Origin: Pigmentiphaga sp. H8
GTDB lineage: Bacteria > Pseudomonadota > Gammaproteobacteria > Burkholderiales > Burkholderiaceae_B
Assembly (NCBI RefSeq): GCF_003854895.1
Contig: NZ_CP033966.1
Coordinates: 1 to 64,000 of the forward strand
Length of the DNA stretch: 64,000 bases
Reading direction: 5' to 3'
This document shows positions 54,599 to 63,581 of this stretch, one piece after another (position 1 is the stretch's first letter; each line of letters starts with the position of its first letter). Below the pieces are notes generated by a model. That model searched no databases and was not told the DNA's origin. It worked only from the letters and a program-made list of their open reading frames with translations. Position numbers and translations under genes: made by a program.

Positions 54599-54937
54599 AT
54601 GCAGGAAATCAACTGGGACGACTTCATGAAGGTCGAGCTGCGCGTGGGCCGCGTCGTCAGCGCCGAGGTGTTCGCCCAGGCGCGCAAGCCGGCCTACGTG
54701 CTGCACGTGGATTTTGGCGAGGAGCTGGGTGTGCGCAAGTCCAGCGCGCAGATCACGCATCATTACCGGCCGGAGGAACTGGTGGGCCGGCTGGTGGTGG
54801 CGGTGGTGAATTTCCCCCGCAAGCAGATCGGACCGTTGATGTCGGAGTGCCTGGTGACGGGCTTTCACGACGAGAACGGCCACGTCGCCCTGTGCGTGCC
54901 GGACAAGGACGTGCCGCCGGGTACGCGTCTGCTCTAG
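54599..54937 (+). CDS. csaA: CsaA-type tRNA-binding-domain protein
   Basis: A 112-residue single OB-fold protein of the CsaA family, first described as a Bacillus secretion-associated chaperone. The whole protein matches: WDDFMKVELRVGRVVSAEVF, ELGVRKSSAQITHHYRPEEL and VAVVNFPRKQIGPLMSECLV. The ATG at 54599 has AAGGAGG upstream; a longer frame is spurious. Its 3' end overlaps the convergent GNAT gene by four bases. Confidence 0.92.
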   Translation: MQEINWDDFMKVELRVGRVVSAEVFAQARKPAYVLHVDFGEELGVRKSSAQITHHYRPEELVGRLVVAVVNFPRKQIGPLMSECLVTGFHDENGHVALCVPDKDVPPGTRLL

Positions 54938-55491
54938 CCTGTCGTATGGCCGCGTCGCGCGAGCCATTCCTCGCGCGTGATCTCCCAGATCTCGCTGGGC
55001 AGCCTGCCCGACACGTAGCCGCGCTCCTCGGTGGCCACCACGCGCATGCCGCCGCGCGCGGAGATCCGGCTCGAAGCGATATTGGCCGCGGCCTTGGGCA
55101 CTCGCAGCAGGCGCTTGTCCAGCACTTCGAACCAGTAGGCGGTGGCCGCCACGGCGGCTTCCGTCATCAGTCCCCGGCCTTGCCATTCCGGCGCGATCCA
55201 GAAGCCGCGGTTGTTGTCCGGGCCGTCCATCAGGCTGATCACGCCGATCAGGCGGTCGGGCTCCTGCCTGGGCCGCAGGCTCCAGTGCCACTCGCGGCCC
55301 TGCGCCATGGCCGGCAGCGCCGCATCGCGCAGAAACACGAACGCGCCGTCTTCGGGATAGGGCCAGGGAACGCGGTCGGCCAGGAAGCGCACGATTTCCC
55401 AGCGCGCGAAGGCATGTTGGATGGCCGGGGCATCGGCCAGCGTCAGGGGAGGCAGCAGCAGGCGCGGCGTGGAAAGCGCGGGAATGGGCAT
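54934..55491 (-). CDS. GNAT-family N-acetyltransferase (RimJ/RimL-like)
   Basis: A 185-residue acetyltransferase: RLLLPPLTLADAPAIQHAF at the N-terminus, LIGVISLMDGPDNNRGFWIAPEWQGRG in the acetyl-CoA loop region, and LLRVPKAAANIASSRI in the C-terminal part. The acceptor is unknown. Four bases overlap the convergent csaA 3' end, and an IclR gene ends three bases upstream on the same strand. Confidence 0.88.
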   Translation of the reverse strand: MPIPALSTPRLLLPPLTLADAPAIQHAFARWEIVRFLADRVPWPYPEDGAFVFLRDAALPAMAQGREWHWSLRPRQEPDRLIGVISLMDGPDNNRGFWIAPEWQGRGLMTEAAVAATAYWFEVLDKRLLRVPKAAANIASSRISARGGMRVVATEERGYVSGRLPSEIWEITREEWLARRGHTTG

Positions 55492-55494
55492 GGC

Positions 55495-56319
55495 CTACTC
55501 CGCCGCGGGTTTCCAGCCGATGGAGCGCGATACGTCCTGGGTTTCCTCGACCAGCGCCGCGGCGATCTCGGCGGCGCTGGGCACGATCGCCTGGCCGGGC
55601 GGTTCGCGGAAGATCAGCGTGATGACGGTGGACAGCGCGCCCTGGTAGTCGAGGATGGGCGCGGCCAGGGCCGACAGGTTGTTGACGTAGTGGCCGTGGT
55701 TCTCGGCATAGCCGCGTGCGCGCACGGCCTGCCTCGTCTGGTCCAGGTCGGCGGCGGCCATGCGTTCGCCCCGCGCCTTGGCGCGCGCGACTTCCTTCTG
55801 GATGAAGGGTTTGGTGATGGCCGGCGGGAGGTGGGCCATGAAGGCGATGCCCGAGGCCGAGGTCAGAACCGGGAACACCGATCCCAGGCCGAGGTCGGTG
55901 CCGATCAGGAAAGTGCTGCGCTTGAGCCGTATGCAGGTCGGCCCCGATTCGCCCCACACGCACAGCAGGCCCGTCAGGTCGAAGCGCGTACAGATGCGGT
56001 CCAGGGCCTGCGAGGCCAGCGTGAAGACGTCGGTCTTGGTCATGGCCGACACGCCCCAGCGCAGCGCCTGCGGCCCCAGGCCGTAGTGGCCGGTGGCCGG
56101 GTCCTGCACCACCAGCCCCGACTTGGCGAAGCTGGTCAGGTAGCGGTGCGCCTGGCTGGCCGAGATGCCGGCGTCCCTGCCGATGTCGCGCAGCGGCAGC
56201 GAGCCGGTGGCGGCCGCCAGTGCGTCGATGACCCGCACGCCCACTTCGACGGACTGGATGCCTTTCTTTTCGCGCACGGCGGGCGCCGCGGCACTCTTGG
56301 GCTGTTTCGATGCGGGCAT
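55495..56319 (-). CDS. IclR-family transcriptional regulator
   Basis: A 274-residue IclR regulator: a basic N-terminal tail of about 20 residues, HTH in VEVGVRVIDALAAATG and AGISASQAHRYLTSFAKSGLV, and an effector domain with GTDLGLGSVFPVLTSASG. The ATG at 56319 (MPASKQPKSA) is preferred over 56349. It is the last gene of the leftward ABC transporter-racemase run and likely regulates that operon, where a palindrome lies in the promoter at 59.77 kb. Confidence 0.9.
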   Translation of the reverse strand: MPASKQPKSAAAPAVREKKGIQSVEVGVRVIDALAAATGSLPLRDIGRDAGISASQAHRYLTSFAKSGLVVQDPATGHYGLGPQALRWGVSAMTKTDVFTLASQALDRICTRFDLTGLLCVWGESGPTCIRLKRSTFLIGTDLGLGSVFPVLTSASGIAFMAHLPPAITKPFIQKEVARAKARGERMAAADLDQTRQAVRARGYAENHGHYVNNLSALAAPILDYQGALSTVITLIFREPPGQAIVPSAAEIAAALVEETQDVSRSIGWKPAAE

Positions 56320-56349
56320 GCGGGGCAACCTGTCAGGTAATGGACGCAA

Positions 56350-57060
56350 TCATGATGGTCCGCCCAGGGCCCGCTCGACCGCAGCTTCGGCATGCAGCCG
56401 GGTGGTGTCGTAGCAGGCGAGCGACGGCGCCGCGCCGTCCAGCAGCAGCGGCAGTTCGGTACATCCTACGACGACCGCCTGCAGGCCGGCGAGCCGCATT
56501 CTATCAATGACGGCCAGCAGGCGCTGGCGCGAATCCGGGTCGATGCGGCCGCGCGTCAGTTCGTCGACGATGATGGCGTCGATGGCCGCGCAGTCCTCGG
56601 GAGGCGGCGGGACCAGTTCGATGCCGTGATGGTCGCGGTACCAGTCCGCATAGAAGGGCGACTGGGTGACGTGGCGCGTGCCGATCAGGCCGGCCCGGCG
56701 CACGCCGGCGGCCTGTAGGGCCGTGGCCGTCGGGGTGCCGATGTGCAGCAGGGGCAGGCCGGCGCCGCGTTCGACCTCGTCGGCGAAACGATGGGCGGTG
56801 TTGGCCGTCAGCAGGAAGAAGCCGGCGCCGGCCCGCGCCAGTCGTTGGCCGGCCTGGACCAGCGCGCCGCCGACGTCGGCCCAGCGGCCCGCGGCGCCCG
56901 CCTGCAGCAGCGGTTCGAAGTCCAGCGTGACGAGGACGCTTTCGGCGTTGTGGTGGCCGCCGGCACGGCGCTGCATGGCTTCGTTGAGCAGCCGGTAGTA
57001 CAGGGCCGACGATTCCCAGCTCATGCCGCCTATGAGGCCGATCAGCTGTGTCTGTGGCAT
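56350..57060 (-). CDS. Aspartate/glutamate racemase-family protein, first Cys replaced
   Basis: A 236-residue Asp/Glu racemase-fold protein: LIGLIGGMSWESSALYYRLL, the first active-site region LTANTAHRFAD and the second VVVGCTELPLLLD (C200). The usual two-cysteine pair is incomplete: the first cysteine is alanine (A86). In E. coli YgeA the corresponding position is threonine (T83) with C197. The protein may therefore be a one-directional racemase or act as an isomerase/decarboxylase. It lies between the ABC permease and the IclR gene with 2-base and 30-base gaps. Confidence 0.86.
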   Translation of the reverse strand: MPQTQLIGLIGGMSWESSALYYRLLNEAMQRRAGGHHNAESVLVTLDFEPLLQAGAAGRWADVGGALVQAGQRLARAGAGFFLLTANTAHRFADEVERGAGLPLLHIGTPTATALQAAGVRRAGLIGTRHVTQSPFYADWYRDHHGIELVPPPPEDCAAIDAIIVDELTRGRIDPDSRQRLLAVIDRMRLAGLQAVVVGCTELPLLLDGAAPSLACYDTTRLHAEAAVERALGGPS

Positions 57061-57062
57061 GG

Positions 57063-57962
57063 TCACAGTCCTCCGATGGGGCCGGCGCGCGTGCGCAGGC
57101 CGGGTAGCGCCAGCGTGGCGATGACGAACAGGCCGGTCAGGAACTTGAGGTCGGACGGATGCAGTCCGCTGGCCAGGCCCAGCGATACCAGCTGGTAGTA
57201 GACGATGGAGCCGACGACCGGCGCGCAGACCTGGCGGGCGACGGTATGGCGCCCGACCAGCGCCTCGCCCACGATCAGCGAGGCCAGGCCGTTGATCAGG
57301 ATGCCCAGGCCCATGGTGACATCGGCATAGCCCTGCTGCTGCGCCAGCAGCGCGCCGCCCCCGGCAACGATGGCGTTGGCCAGCGCAAAGCCGCCGACGA
57401 TATAGCTGGCCGACCGGATGGACAGGGCCGGCGCGAGCCTGTCGTTGGCGCCCACGCAGCGCATGGACAGGCCGATCTCGGTGCGGAACAGCCACACCAG
57501 CGCCAGTACGCCCGACATCGCCAGCGCGCCGAAGACCGCCACCTGCCAGCCGTTGGACAGCAGGATGGTTGCCGAGACCGCGTCGAACACGTTGTGGCCC
57601 GATGGCAGCGAGGCGTTGGGCTTGCCCAGCACCCGCAGGTTCACGCTCCAGAGCATGGTGAATACCAGGATGCCCGCCAGCAGCGAGTGGATGCGAAAGC
57701 GCAGGTGCAGCCACGCGGTGGCGGCGCCCGCCGCCGCGCCGGCCGCCACCGCCAGCAGGGTCGAGGCGAACGGGTCGAGCCCGGCGATCACCAGCGCCGC
57801 GGCCAGGCAGCCGCCCAGCGGCAGGCTGCCTTCGCAGGTCAGGTCGGGCAGCGACAGGATGCGGAACGGGATCATGATGCCCACCGCGACCGTCGAATAG
57901 ATCAGGCTTTGCACGAGGGTGACGGGTATCAGGAACCAGAAGCTTTCGAGTAGGGCCATCAT
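57063..57962 (-). CDS. ABC transporter permease (TrpY-like, BPD_transp_2)
   Basis: A 299-residue inner-membrane permease with eight or nine hydrophobic segments (LIYSTVAVGIMIPFR, SLPLGGCLAAALVIAGL, GILVFTMLWSVNLR, ALAMSGVLALVWLF). It matches permeases found with PF04392-type binding proteins. A second ATG one codon in is an equal start. It lies three bases downstream of the ATPase gene, completing a binding protein-ATPase-permease set. Confidence 0.88.
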   Translation of the reverse strand: MMALLESFWFLIPVTLVQSLIYSTVAVGIMIPFRILSLPDLTCEGSLPLGGCLAAALVIAGLDPFASTLLAVAAGAAAGAATAWLHLRFRIHSLLAGILVFTMLWSVNLRVLGKPNASLPSGHNVFDAVSATILLSNGWQVAVFGALAMSGVLALVWLFRTEIGLSMRCVGANDRLAPALSIRSASYIVGGFALANAIVAGGGALLAQQQGYADVTMGLGILINGLASLIVGEALVGRHTVARQVCAPVVGSIVYYQLVSLGLASGLHPSDLKFLTGLFVIATLALPGLRTRAGPIGGL

Positions 57963-57965
57963 GGG

Positions 57966-58742
57966 TCAGCTCAGCATCATGCGGTCGTCCGCGATATGAA
58001 AACGTTCCACCAGGTCGGCCACGCTCAGGCCTTGCTTGTCGGCGGCGGACAGGTCGGCCCGTACCGCGCCGTCGGCCATCATGACGATGCGGCTGCCGTA
58101 CTGCAGCGCGTGTTCCATGTTGTGCGTGACCATCAGCGTGGTCAGCCGGAGCGCCGCCACCAGGTGGCGCGTGGCTTCCATGACGGCGGCGGAGGTCCGC
58201 GGGTCGAGCGCGGCCGTGTGTTCGTCCAGCAGCAGTACCTGGGGGGCCTCGAGCGTCGCCATGACCAGGGCCAGCGCCTGGCGCTGCCCGCCGGAGAGCA
58301 GGCCGGCGCGGGCGCCCAGGCGATCCTCCAGCCCCAGGCCGAGCCCCGCCAGCGCCTCGCGGTAGCGGTCGCGGCGGCGGCCTGTGAGCGCCTGCCGCCA
58401 CCCGCGCCCGCGCGCCCGCATTTCGGCCAGCACCAGGTTTTCTTCCACGCTCAGCATGGGCGCGGTGCCTGTCATCGGGTCCTGGAAAACGCGCGCCACG
58501 CAGCGCGAGCGGCGGTGTTCCGGGCTGCGCGTGACGTCCTTGCCGGCGATCTCGATCGTGCCCGAATCGGGCAGCAGCGCGCCGGCCACGAGGTTGAGCA
58601 GGGTGCTCTTGCCGGCGCCGTTGCCGCCAATGACCGCGACGAACTCACCGTCGGCCACCGACAGGTCGAGGTCACGGGTGGCGGTCTTGGCGTCGGGCGT
58701 GTTGGCGTTGAACGTCTTGCACAGGCGGGCGATGCGGATCAC
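57966..58742 (-). CDS. ABC transporter ATP-binding protein
   Basis: A 258-residue ATPase: Walker A GGNGAGKST, signature LSGGQRQALALVMATLEAP, Walker B VLLLDEHTAALD and switch VTHNMEHAL. The GTG start overlaps the binding-protein stop (GTGA), showing translational coupling. It drives import through the adjacent permease. Confidence 0.93.
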   Translation of the reverse strand: MIRIARLCKTFNANTPDAKTATRDLDLSVADGEFVAVIGGNGAGKSTLLNLVAGALLPDSGTIEIAGKDVTRSPEHRRSRCVARVFQDPMTGTAPMLSVEENLVLAEMRARGRGWRQALTGRRRDRYREALAGLGLGLEDRLGARAGLLSGGQRQALALVMATLEAPQVLLLDEHTAALDPRTSAAVMEATRHLVAALRLTTLMVTHNMEHALQYGSRIVMMADGAVRADLSAADKQGLSVADLVERFHIADDRMMLS

Positions 58743-59731
58743 GGCGCGCTACCCGGTTGGCCGACGACGCAGTTGCAGTCCTTGTAGGCCGCCGGCACGG
58801 ACAGGTTCAGCGCCTTCAGCCGGGCCGCGCTGAACAGCGGATGGTGATCTTCCGGGGCGGGACGCCATGCCGGGATGGCCTGGGCGTTTTCGCCCTTCAG
58901 AATGCGGCCGGCGATGCGGCCGGCGGCTTCGCCCGACTGTTCGAAGGACACGGCCAGGGCCGCGGCCGCCTGGTTCTGGCGGACCATCTCGGGAATGGTG
59001 GTGACGACCGGCAGCTGCGCCCGCTCGGCCGTGGCGGCGATGGTGGCCGCCCCTTGCTGGATGCGCCCGGAAGCCACCGGGTAGAGGGCATCCACCCGGC
59101 CCCGCGCCGACTGCACGCGTTGCGGCAACTCGGATGGGCTGTCCACGCCTATCTTGACCAATGCGATGCCGTGTCTGCCGGCGACGGGGGCCAGCCCGTC
59201 CAGCGCGGCGGTCGAGCTGTCGTCGCCCGTGTCGTACAGCACGCCCAGGCGCTTCAGGCCCGGGATGACGGCCTTGAAGAAGGTCAGCACCGCGTCGTAG
59301 TCCAGCGCCACCGACGATCCGGTCAGCAGCCGTTCCCCGCTTTTCCAGCCGCCGACCAGGCCGGCATGGACCGGGTCGGCGATGGGCGTGAACACGATGG
59401 GAAAGCTGCGCGTGCGCAGCTGCTGTATGGCCGTGAGCGAGACGGGCGTGGCGATGGTCACCATGAGGTCCGGATTGCCGCTGGCCAGCTTGTTGAGCAT
59501 CTGCGGGATGAGCGACCGGTCGAAATTGACGTTGGTCTCGTCCAGCGCCAGGTTCTCGCCCGGCTTGAACCCTTCCGCCGCCAATCCTTTCCTGAAGCCG
59601 GCGATGGTGGCGTCGAGCGTGGGATGCGGCCCCCATCCGGCGATGGCGACCTTCTTGTTCTGGGCTTGGGCGGGCACGGACGCGCATGCCGCCAGTACCG
59701 CAGTGAAAACCAACTTGGACAGCGTTCGCAT
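58739..59731 (-). CDS. ABC transporter substrate-binding protein (PF04392-like)
   Basis: A 330-residue periplasmic receptor with a clear signal (MRTLSKLVFTAVLAACASV, cleavage near AQAQ). PF04392 features are KVAIAGWGPHPTLDATIAGF, NPDLMVTIATPVSLTAIQQL, FPIVFTPIADPVHAGLV and GVLYDTGDDSSTAAL. First gene of the leftward operon with ATPase, permease, racemase and IclR. Relatives of this class bind amino acids (TrpX-like), which fits the racemase partner. Confidence 0.92.
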   Translation of the reverse strand: MRTLSKLVFTAVLAACASVPAQAQNKKVAIAGWGPHPTLDATIAGFRKGLAAEGFKPGENLALDETNVNFDRSLIPQMLNKLASGNPDLMVTIATPVSLTAIQQLRTRSFPIVFTPIADPVHAGLVGGWKSGERLLTGSSVALDYDAVLTFFKAVIPGLKRLGVLYDTGDDSSTAALDGLAPVAGRHGIALVKIGVDSPSELPQRVQSARGRVDALYPVASGRIQQGAATIAATAERAQLPVVTTIPEMVRQNQAAAALAVSFEQSGEAAGRIAGRILKGENAQAIPAWRPAPEDHHPLFSAARLKALNLSVPAAYKDCNCVVGQPGSAP

Positions 59732-59759
59732 GGCTCGGCTCCAAAGTTTGAGTCATTGC

Positions 59760-59789
59760 ACTATGAACAACATGTTGGATACTATACAA
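59760..59789 (-). promoter_or_regulatory. Promoter with CAACATGTTG palindrome, ABC operon
   Basis: On the minus strand a possible -35 TTGTAT (59789-59784) and -10 CATAGT (59765-59760) are 18 bases apart. The perfect ten-base palindrome CAACATGTTG (59768-59777) fills part of the spacer. It would suit repression of the ABC operon, perhaps by the IclR at 55495. Confidence 0.4.
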
Positions 59790-59858
59790 AACGAAAAAAC
59801 GCGGCAATGGTGCTTTTCCCTCTTTGCTCATGACTGTCTTCCGCACAAAGGAGCTGCC

Positions 59859-60866
59859 TTGAAAGCCGTTTACTTCAATGAACATGGCGATCTGTCCGTG
59901 CTGCGCCACGGCGACGTGCCCGAGCCCGCCGTGCCGGCTGGCTGGGTCAAGATCCGGGTCCGGGCGACCAGCTTCAACCATGCCGATCTGTTCTCGCGCC
60001 GCGGCATGCCGGGCATCAAGGTGCAGTTGCCGGGCATCAACGGTTCCGACTGCGCGGGGGACATCGCCGAACTTGGCGAAGGCGTGACAGGGTGGAAAGT
60101 GGGCGACCGCGTGCTGCCCATCCCGCACCAGGTCGACTGGACCGCGGGCACCTTCGACATGCTGGGCGAGAACCGCAACGGTGCCATGGCCGAGTACTGC
60201 GTGGTGCGCGCCAGCCAGTTGATGCGCCTGCCCGACAACGTGTCCTACGAGGACGCGGCCTGCCTGCCGTGCGCCTATGGCACGGCCCACCGGATGCTGC
60301 ATGGCCGCGGGCGCATCCAGGCTGGCGAGACCATCCTGATCCTGGGCGCGTCGGGCGGCGTGGGCAACGCCTGCGTGCTGCTTGCCAAGATCGCCGGCCT
60401 GCGCGTGATCGCCGCCGCGGGCGATGCGGACAAGTGCCGCCGGCTGGAGGAAATGGGCGCGGACGAGACGATCGACTATACCCAGGCGTCGTTCGATCAG
60501 GTCATCCGGGAGAAGACCGGTTCGCTGTTGCGCGGTGGCGGCGTGGACGTGGTCGTGAACTTCACGGCGGGCGACACGTGGCTGCCGTCCATGCGCTGCG
60601 TCAAGCGCTTCGGCCGCCTGCTGTGCTGCGGCGGTACCGGCGGCTACAAGGCCGTGACCGACATTCCCTATCTGTTCACGTCGGAAATGAGCATCATCGG
60701 CTCCACCGGCTGGACCCTGGAAGACCAGGAGCAATTGGTGGCGATGGTGGCCGACGGCCGGCTCAAGCCGGTCATCGACCGGATCGTGCCCCTGTCGCGG
60801 GCCATCGATGCCTACGGCGCGTTCGAGCGGCGCGAATTCTTCGGCAAGATCGTCGTGACGCCGTGA
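59859..60866 (+). CDS. MDR-superfamily quinone oxidoreductase / dehydrogenase
   Basis: A 335-residue medium-chain reductase: LKAVYFNEHGDLSVLRHG at the start, SFNHADLFSRRGMPG, GINGSDCAGDIAELGEGV and the nucleotide-binding ILGASGGVGNACVLLA. It lacks the four-cysteine structural zinc loop, so quinone-oxidoreductase-like behaviour is possible. A TTG start at 59859 with AAAGGAG five bases upstream is preferred over longer frames reaching into the divergent promoter. First gene of an operon with acyl-CoA ligase, VOC and M20 genes. Confidence 0.87.
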   Translation: MKAVYFNEHGDLSVLRHGDVPEPAVPAGWVKIRVRATSFNHADLFSRRGMPGIKVQLPGINGSDCAGDIAELGEGVTGWKVGDRVLPIPHQVDWTAGTFDMLGENRNGAMAEYCVVRASQLMRLPDNVSYEDAACLPCAYGTAHRMLHGRGRIQAGETILILGASGGVGNACVLLAKIAGLRVIAAAGDADKCRRLEEMGADETIDYTQASFDQVIREKTGSLLRGGGVDVVVNFTAGDTWLPSMRCVKRFGRLLCCGGTGGYKAVTDIPYLFTSEMSIIGSTGWTLEDQEQLVAMVADGRLKPVIDRIVPLSRAIDAYGAFERREFFGKIVVTP

Positions 60867-60876
60867 CGGGGGCGCC

Positions 60877-62673
60877 ATGATTCCGTCCGACACGGTATTC
60901 GCCAGCGCGGCCGATGCGGCCCGGTTCGCCGCCGTGCCGCCTTCCGGGCGGTTGCCGGCGCGCGATCTGCCGCATCTGTTCGCGCTGGCGGCCCGGCGGC
61001 GCCCGCGGGCGCTTGCCATCCGCCATCTGCCCCGGGGGCTGCTGGGCGACGCGCCCGAGGACTGGACCTTCGAGCGCCTGCACGAGGCCGTGCTGCGGGT
61101 GGCGGCCAACCTGGCGGCCGCGGGCATCGGCGCCGGCGACACCGTTGCCGCGCTGCTACCCAACGGCCCGCAGACCGTGGCCGTGGTGCTGGGCGCGCAG
61201 GCGGTGGGCGTGGTGGCGCCGATCAATCTCTATCTCGAAGCCGGCGAGATCGCCACGCTGCTCGATGCCATGGCCGCCCGCGTGCTGGTGGCCGATGGCG
61301 AGGTGATCGAAGCCAAGCTGGAGGCCATACTCGCGGCTTGCCAATCGCCCCCCAGGCTGCTGCGCCGGGCCGACCTGCTGGCGCCGCCGCCGGCGCCTTG
61401 TCCGCTGCGCGAGCGCGGCGCCGAGCAGGTGGCGCTGTTTCACACGGGCGGTACCACCGGCCTGCCCAAGCTGGTGCCGCTGACGGGCGACAACTTCGCC
61501 GTCTGCGCCCTGTTCTCCAGCTATGGCTACGGCTACGCCGAGTCCGACCGCGTGTACGCCGCCATGCCCATGTTTCACGTTGGCGGGCTGCTGGCCAGCG
61601 CGCTGTTTCCGCTGGTCAATGGCGCCTCGATCGTCATCGCCGGCGAACTGGGCTACCGGGGGCCGGGCACGGTGGCCGATACCTGGGCCCTGGCCGAGCG
61701 CGAGCAGGCGACGGTGCTCATCGCTCCGCCCACGGTCATGGGCCAGCTGGCGCAAAGCATGCCGTCCAAGGCGCGGGTGCCCGCGCTGCGCCTGCTGGTC
61801 AATGGCGCGGCGGCGCTGCCGGTGTCCATCGGCAACGCGCTGGTGGATCGCCTGCGGGTGCCGTTGACCGAACCGTGGGGCCTGACCGAAGCCTGCCTGG
61901 CCGTGACCTCCATGCCCCTGCACGGCCCCCGCCGCGCGGGATCGGTCGGCGTGGCGCTGCCGTACTGCCGCGTCAAGGCCGTGCGGGTGGATGCGCAGGG
62001 CCGCGAGACCGGCGACTGCGGCGTGGACGAGATCGGCGTGCTGGCCATCAGCGGCCCCAGTGTGTTCGCCGGCTATCGCGGCGTGGCGCCCGGGCGCCAG
62101 CCGTTCTTCCGCGACGGCTGGCTGGACACCGGCGACCTGGGGCGGGTCGATGCCGACGGCCATGTGTGGATCACCGGCCGCGCCAAGGACCTGATCAAGC
62201 GCGGCGGCCACGGCATCGATCCGGCGGTGATCGAGACCGCGCTCTACGCCCATCCGGCCGTGGCGCTGGCGGCGGCGGTGGGCCGGCCCGACGCCTACGC
62301 CGGCGAGCTGCCCGTGGCCTACGTGCAGCTCAAGCCCGGCCACCTGGCGCTGCCCACCGAATTGCTGGCGCTGGCGACCCGTTCGATCACCGAGCGCGCT
62401 GCCGTGCCCAAGGACGTCATCGTGCTGGACGCCCTGCCTCTGACCGGCGTGGGCAAGGTCAACAAGACCCTGCTGCGCCTGGATGCCGCGCACCGCAGCT
62501 TCGAGGCCCTGCTGCGCGAACTGGTGGGCAGCGGCCAGCGGGTGGGCCTGGAGGTCGCGCCCCATCCCCGCTACGGCACCTTCGTGCGCGCGCGCGTGCC
62601 GTCCATCCACGTGGAGGGCGCGCGCCGGCTGCTGGCGCAGTTTCCCTACCAGCACGAAGTGCTGGCCCTGTAA
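60877..62673 (+). CDS. AMP-forming acyl/aryl-CoA ligase
   Basis: A 598-residue ANL-superfamily ligase that activates a carboxylic acid with ATP and CoA. Motifs: FHTGGTTGLPKLVPLT (P-loop), EPWGLTEACLAV, DGWLDTGDLG, GRAKDLIKRGG and the catalytic lysine in GVGKVNKTLL. After that lysine a tail of about 70 residues continues (HPRYGTFVRARVPSIHVEGA), longer than usual. It starts 10 bases after the MDR gene. The acid is unknown. Confidence 0.92.
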   Translation: MIPSDTVFASAADAARFAAVPPSGRLPARDLPHLFALAARRRPRALAIRHLPRGLLGDAPEDWTFERLHEAVLRVAANLAAAGIGAGDTVAALLPNGPQTVAVVLGAQAVGVVAPINLYLEAGEIATLLDAMAARVLVADGEVIEAKLEAILAACQSPPRLLRRADLLAPPPAPCPLRERGAEQVALFHTGGTTGLPKLVPLTGDNFAVCALFSSYGYGYAESDRVYAAMPMFHVGGLLASALFPLVNGASIVIAGELGYRGPGTVADTWALAEREQATVLIAPPTVMGQLAQSMPSKARVPALRLLVNGAAALPVSIGNALVDRLRVPLTEPWGLTEACLAVTSMPLHGPRRAGSVGVALPYCRVKAVRVDAQGRETGDCGVDEIGVLAISGPSVFAGYRGVAPGRQPFFRDGWLDTGDLGRVDADGHVWITGRAKDLIKRGGHGIDPAVIETALYAHPAVALAAAVGRPDAYAGELPVAYVQLKPGHLALPTELLALATRSITERAAVPKDVIVLDALPLTGVGKVNKTLLRLDAAHRSFEALLRELVGSGQRVGLEVAPHPRYGTFVRARVPSIHVEGARRLLAQFPYQHEVLAL

Positions 62674-62685
62674 CCCGAATCAGAC

Positions 62686-63570
62686 ATGGAACCGAAACCG
62701 ATGAACACGAGCAGCCACGGCATCGAAGAGCTGGATCACCTGATGACCTACGTGGCCGACCTGGATGCCGCGGGCACGGCCTACGAGCGGCTGGGGTTCC
62801 GGCTGACGCCGGTGTCGAACATCGCATCCATGGGCATCGCCAACCGGCTGGTTCCCATGCGTCCGCGCACGCCGGGCGCCGCCAACTTCATCGAACTGAT
62901 GGGTGTGGCCGATGCCTCGCTGCTGCCCGCTCCCATGCGCGAGGTCCTGTCGGGCGCGCCGGGCATCAAGTCCATGGTGATGATGACGGGCGATGCGCAG
63001 GCCGCGCATCGCATGCTGGTGGACGCGGGCTATCCGTTCGCCGCCCCTTCGCACGTACGGCGCGAGTGGGCGATTCCAGGAGAAGGCTCGGTCTGGCCCG
63101 AGTTCGACGTGCTCCTGCCCATTCCCGCGCCGCTGAAGTTCAACGTCTGCCAGTACCACAACGTCGAGCTCTACCTGCGCGAGGACTGGCTGGAGCATCC
63201 CAATACGGCGGAATCGCTGCTGGCCGCCATCGGGGTGGCCAGCGACGCGCGGTCCGCGGCGGCCTACTTCGAGCGCCTGTTCGGCGTCGCGGCGGTGCGG
63301 AGCGCCGACGGCGGCCACGCCGTGTCGCCCGGCAGGACCGAGCTGGTGCTGTACGAGCCGGCCGCCTTCGAGGCGCGCTTCGGCTGTCCGGCGCCGGCCG
63401 CGGGCGATGGCGTGGCCTACGCCGGCATGCGCATCGCCGTACGCGACCGCGATCGCCTGGCCGCGCTGCTGGACGCCAACGGCGTGCCGCATGCGCGGGT
63501 TGGCGGTATCGTGGTCGATCCGCGTTCGGCGTGCGGCAACGTGATCGAATTCGTCGAACGGACGCCATGA
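62686..63570 (+). CDS. VOC-superfamily (glyoxalase-like domain) protein
   Basis: A 294-residue protein with two VOC modules: ELDHLMTYVADLDAAGTAYERLGF (residues 15-38), ANFIELMGVADASLLP, then YHNVELYLREDW and the C-terminal GIVVDPRSACGNVIEFVE. The family is glyoxalase-like type 3, function unassigned. An internal ATG at 62701 (MNTSSHGIEE) is an alternative start; neither has a strong ribosome site. It lies 12 bases after the ligase gene. Confidence 0.82.
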   Translation: MEPKPMNTSSHGIEELDHLMTYVADLDAAGTAYERLGFRLTPVSNIASMGIANRLVPMRPRTPGAANFIELMGVADASLLPAPMREVLSGAPGIKSMVMMTGDAQAAHRMLVDAGYPFAAPSHVRREWAIPGEGSVWPEFDVLLPIPAPLKFNVCQYHNVELYLREDWLEHPNTAESLLAAIGVASDARSAAAYFERLFGVAAVRSADGGHAVSPGRTELVLYEPAAFEARFGCPAPAAGDGVAYAGMRIAVRDRDRLAALLDANGVPHARVGGIVVDPRSACGNVIEFVERTP

Positions 63571-63581
63571 GGGAAGCCGCC

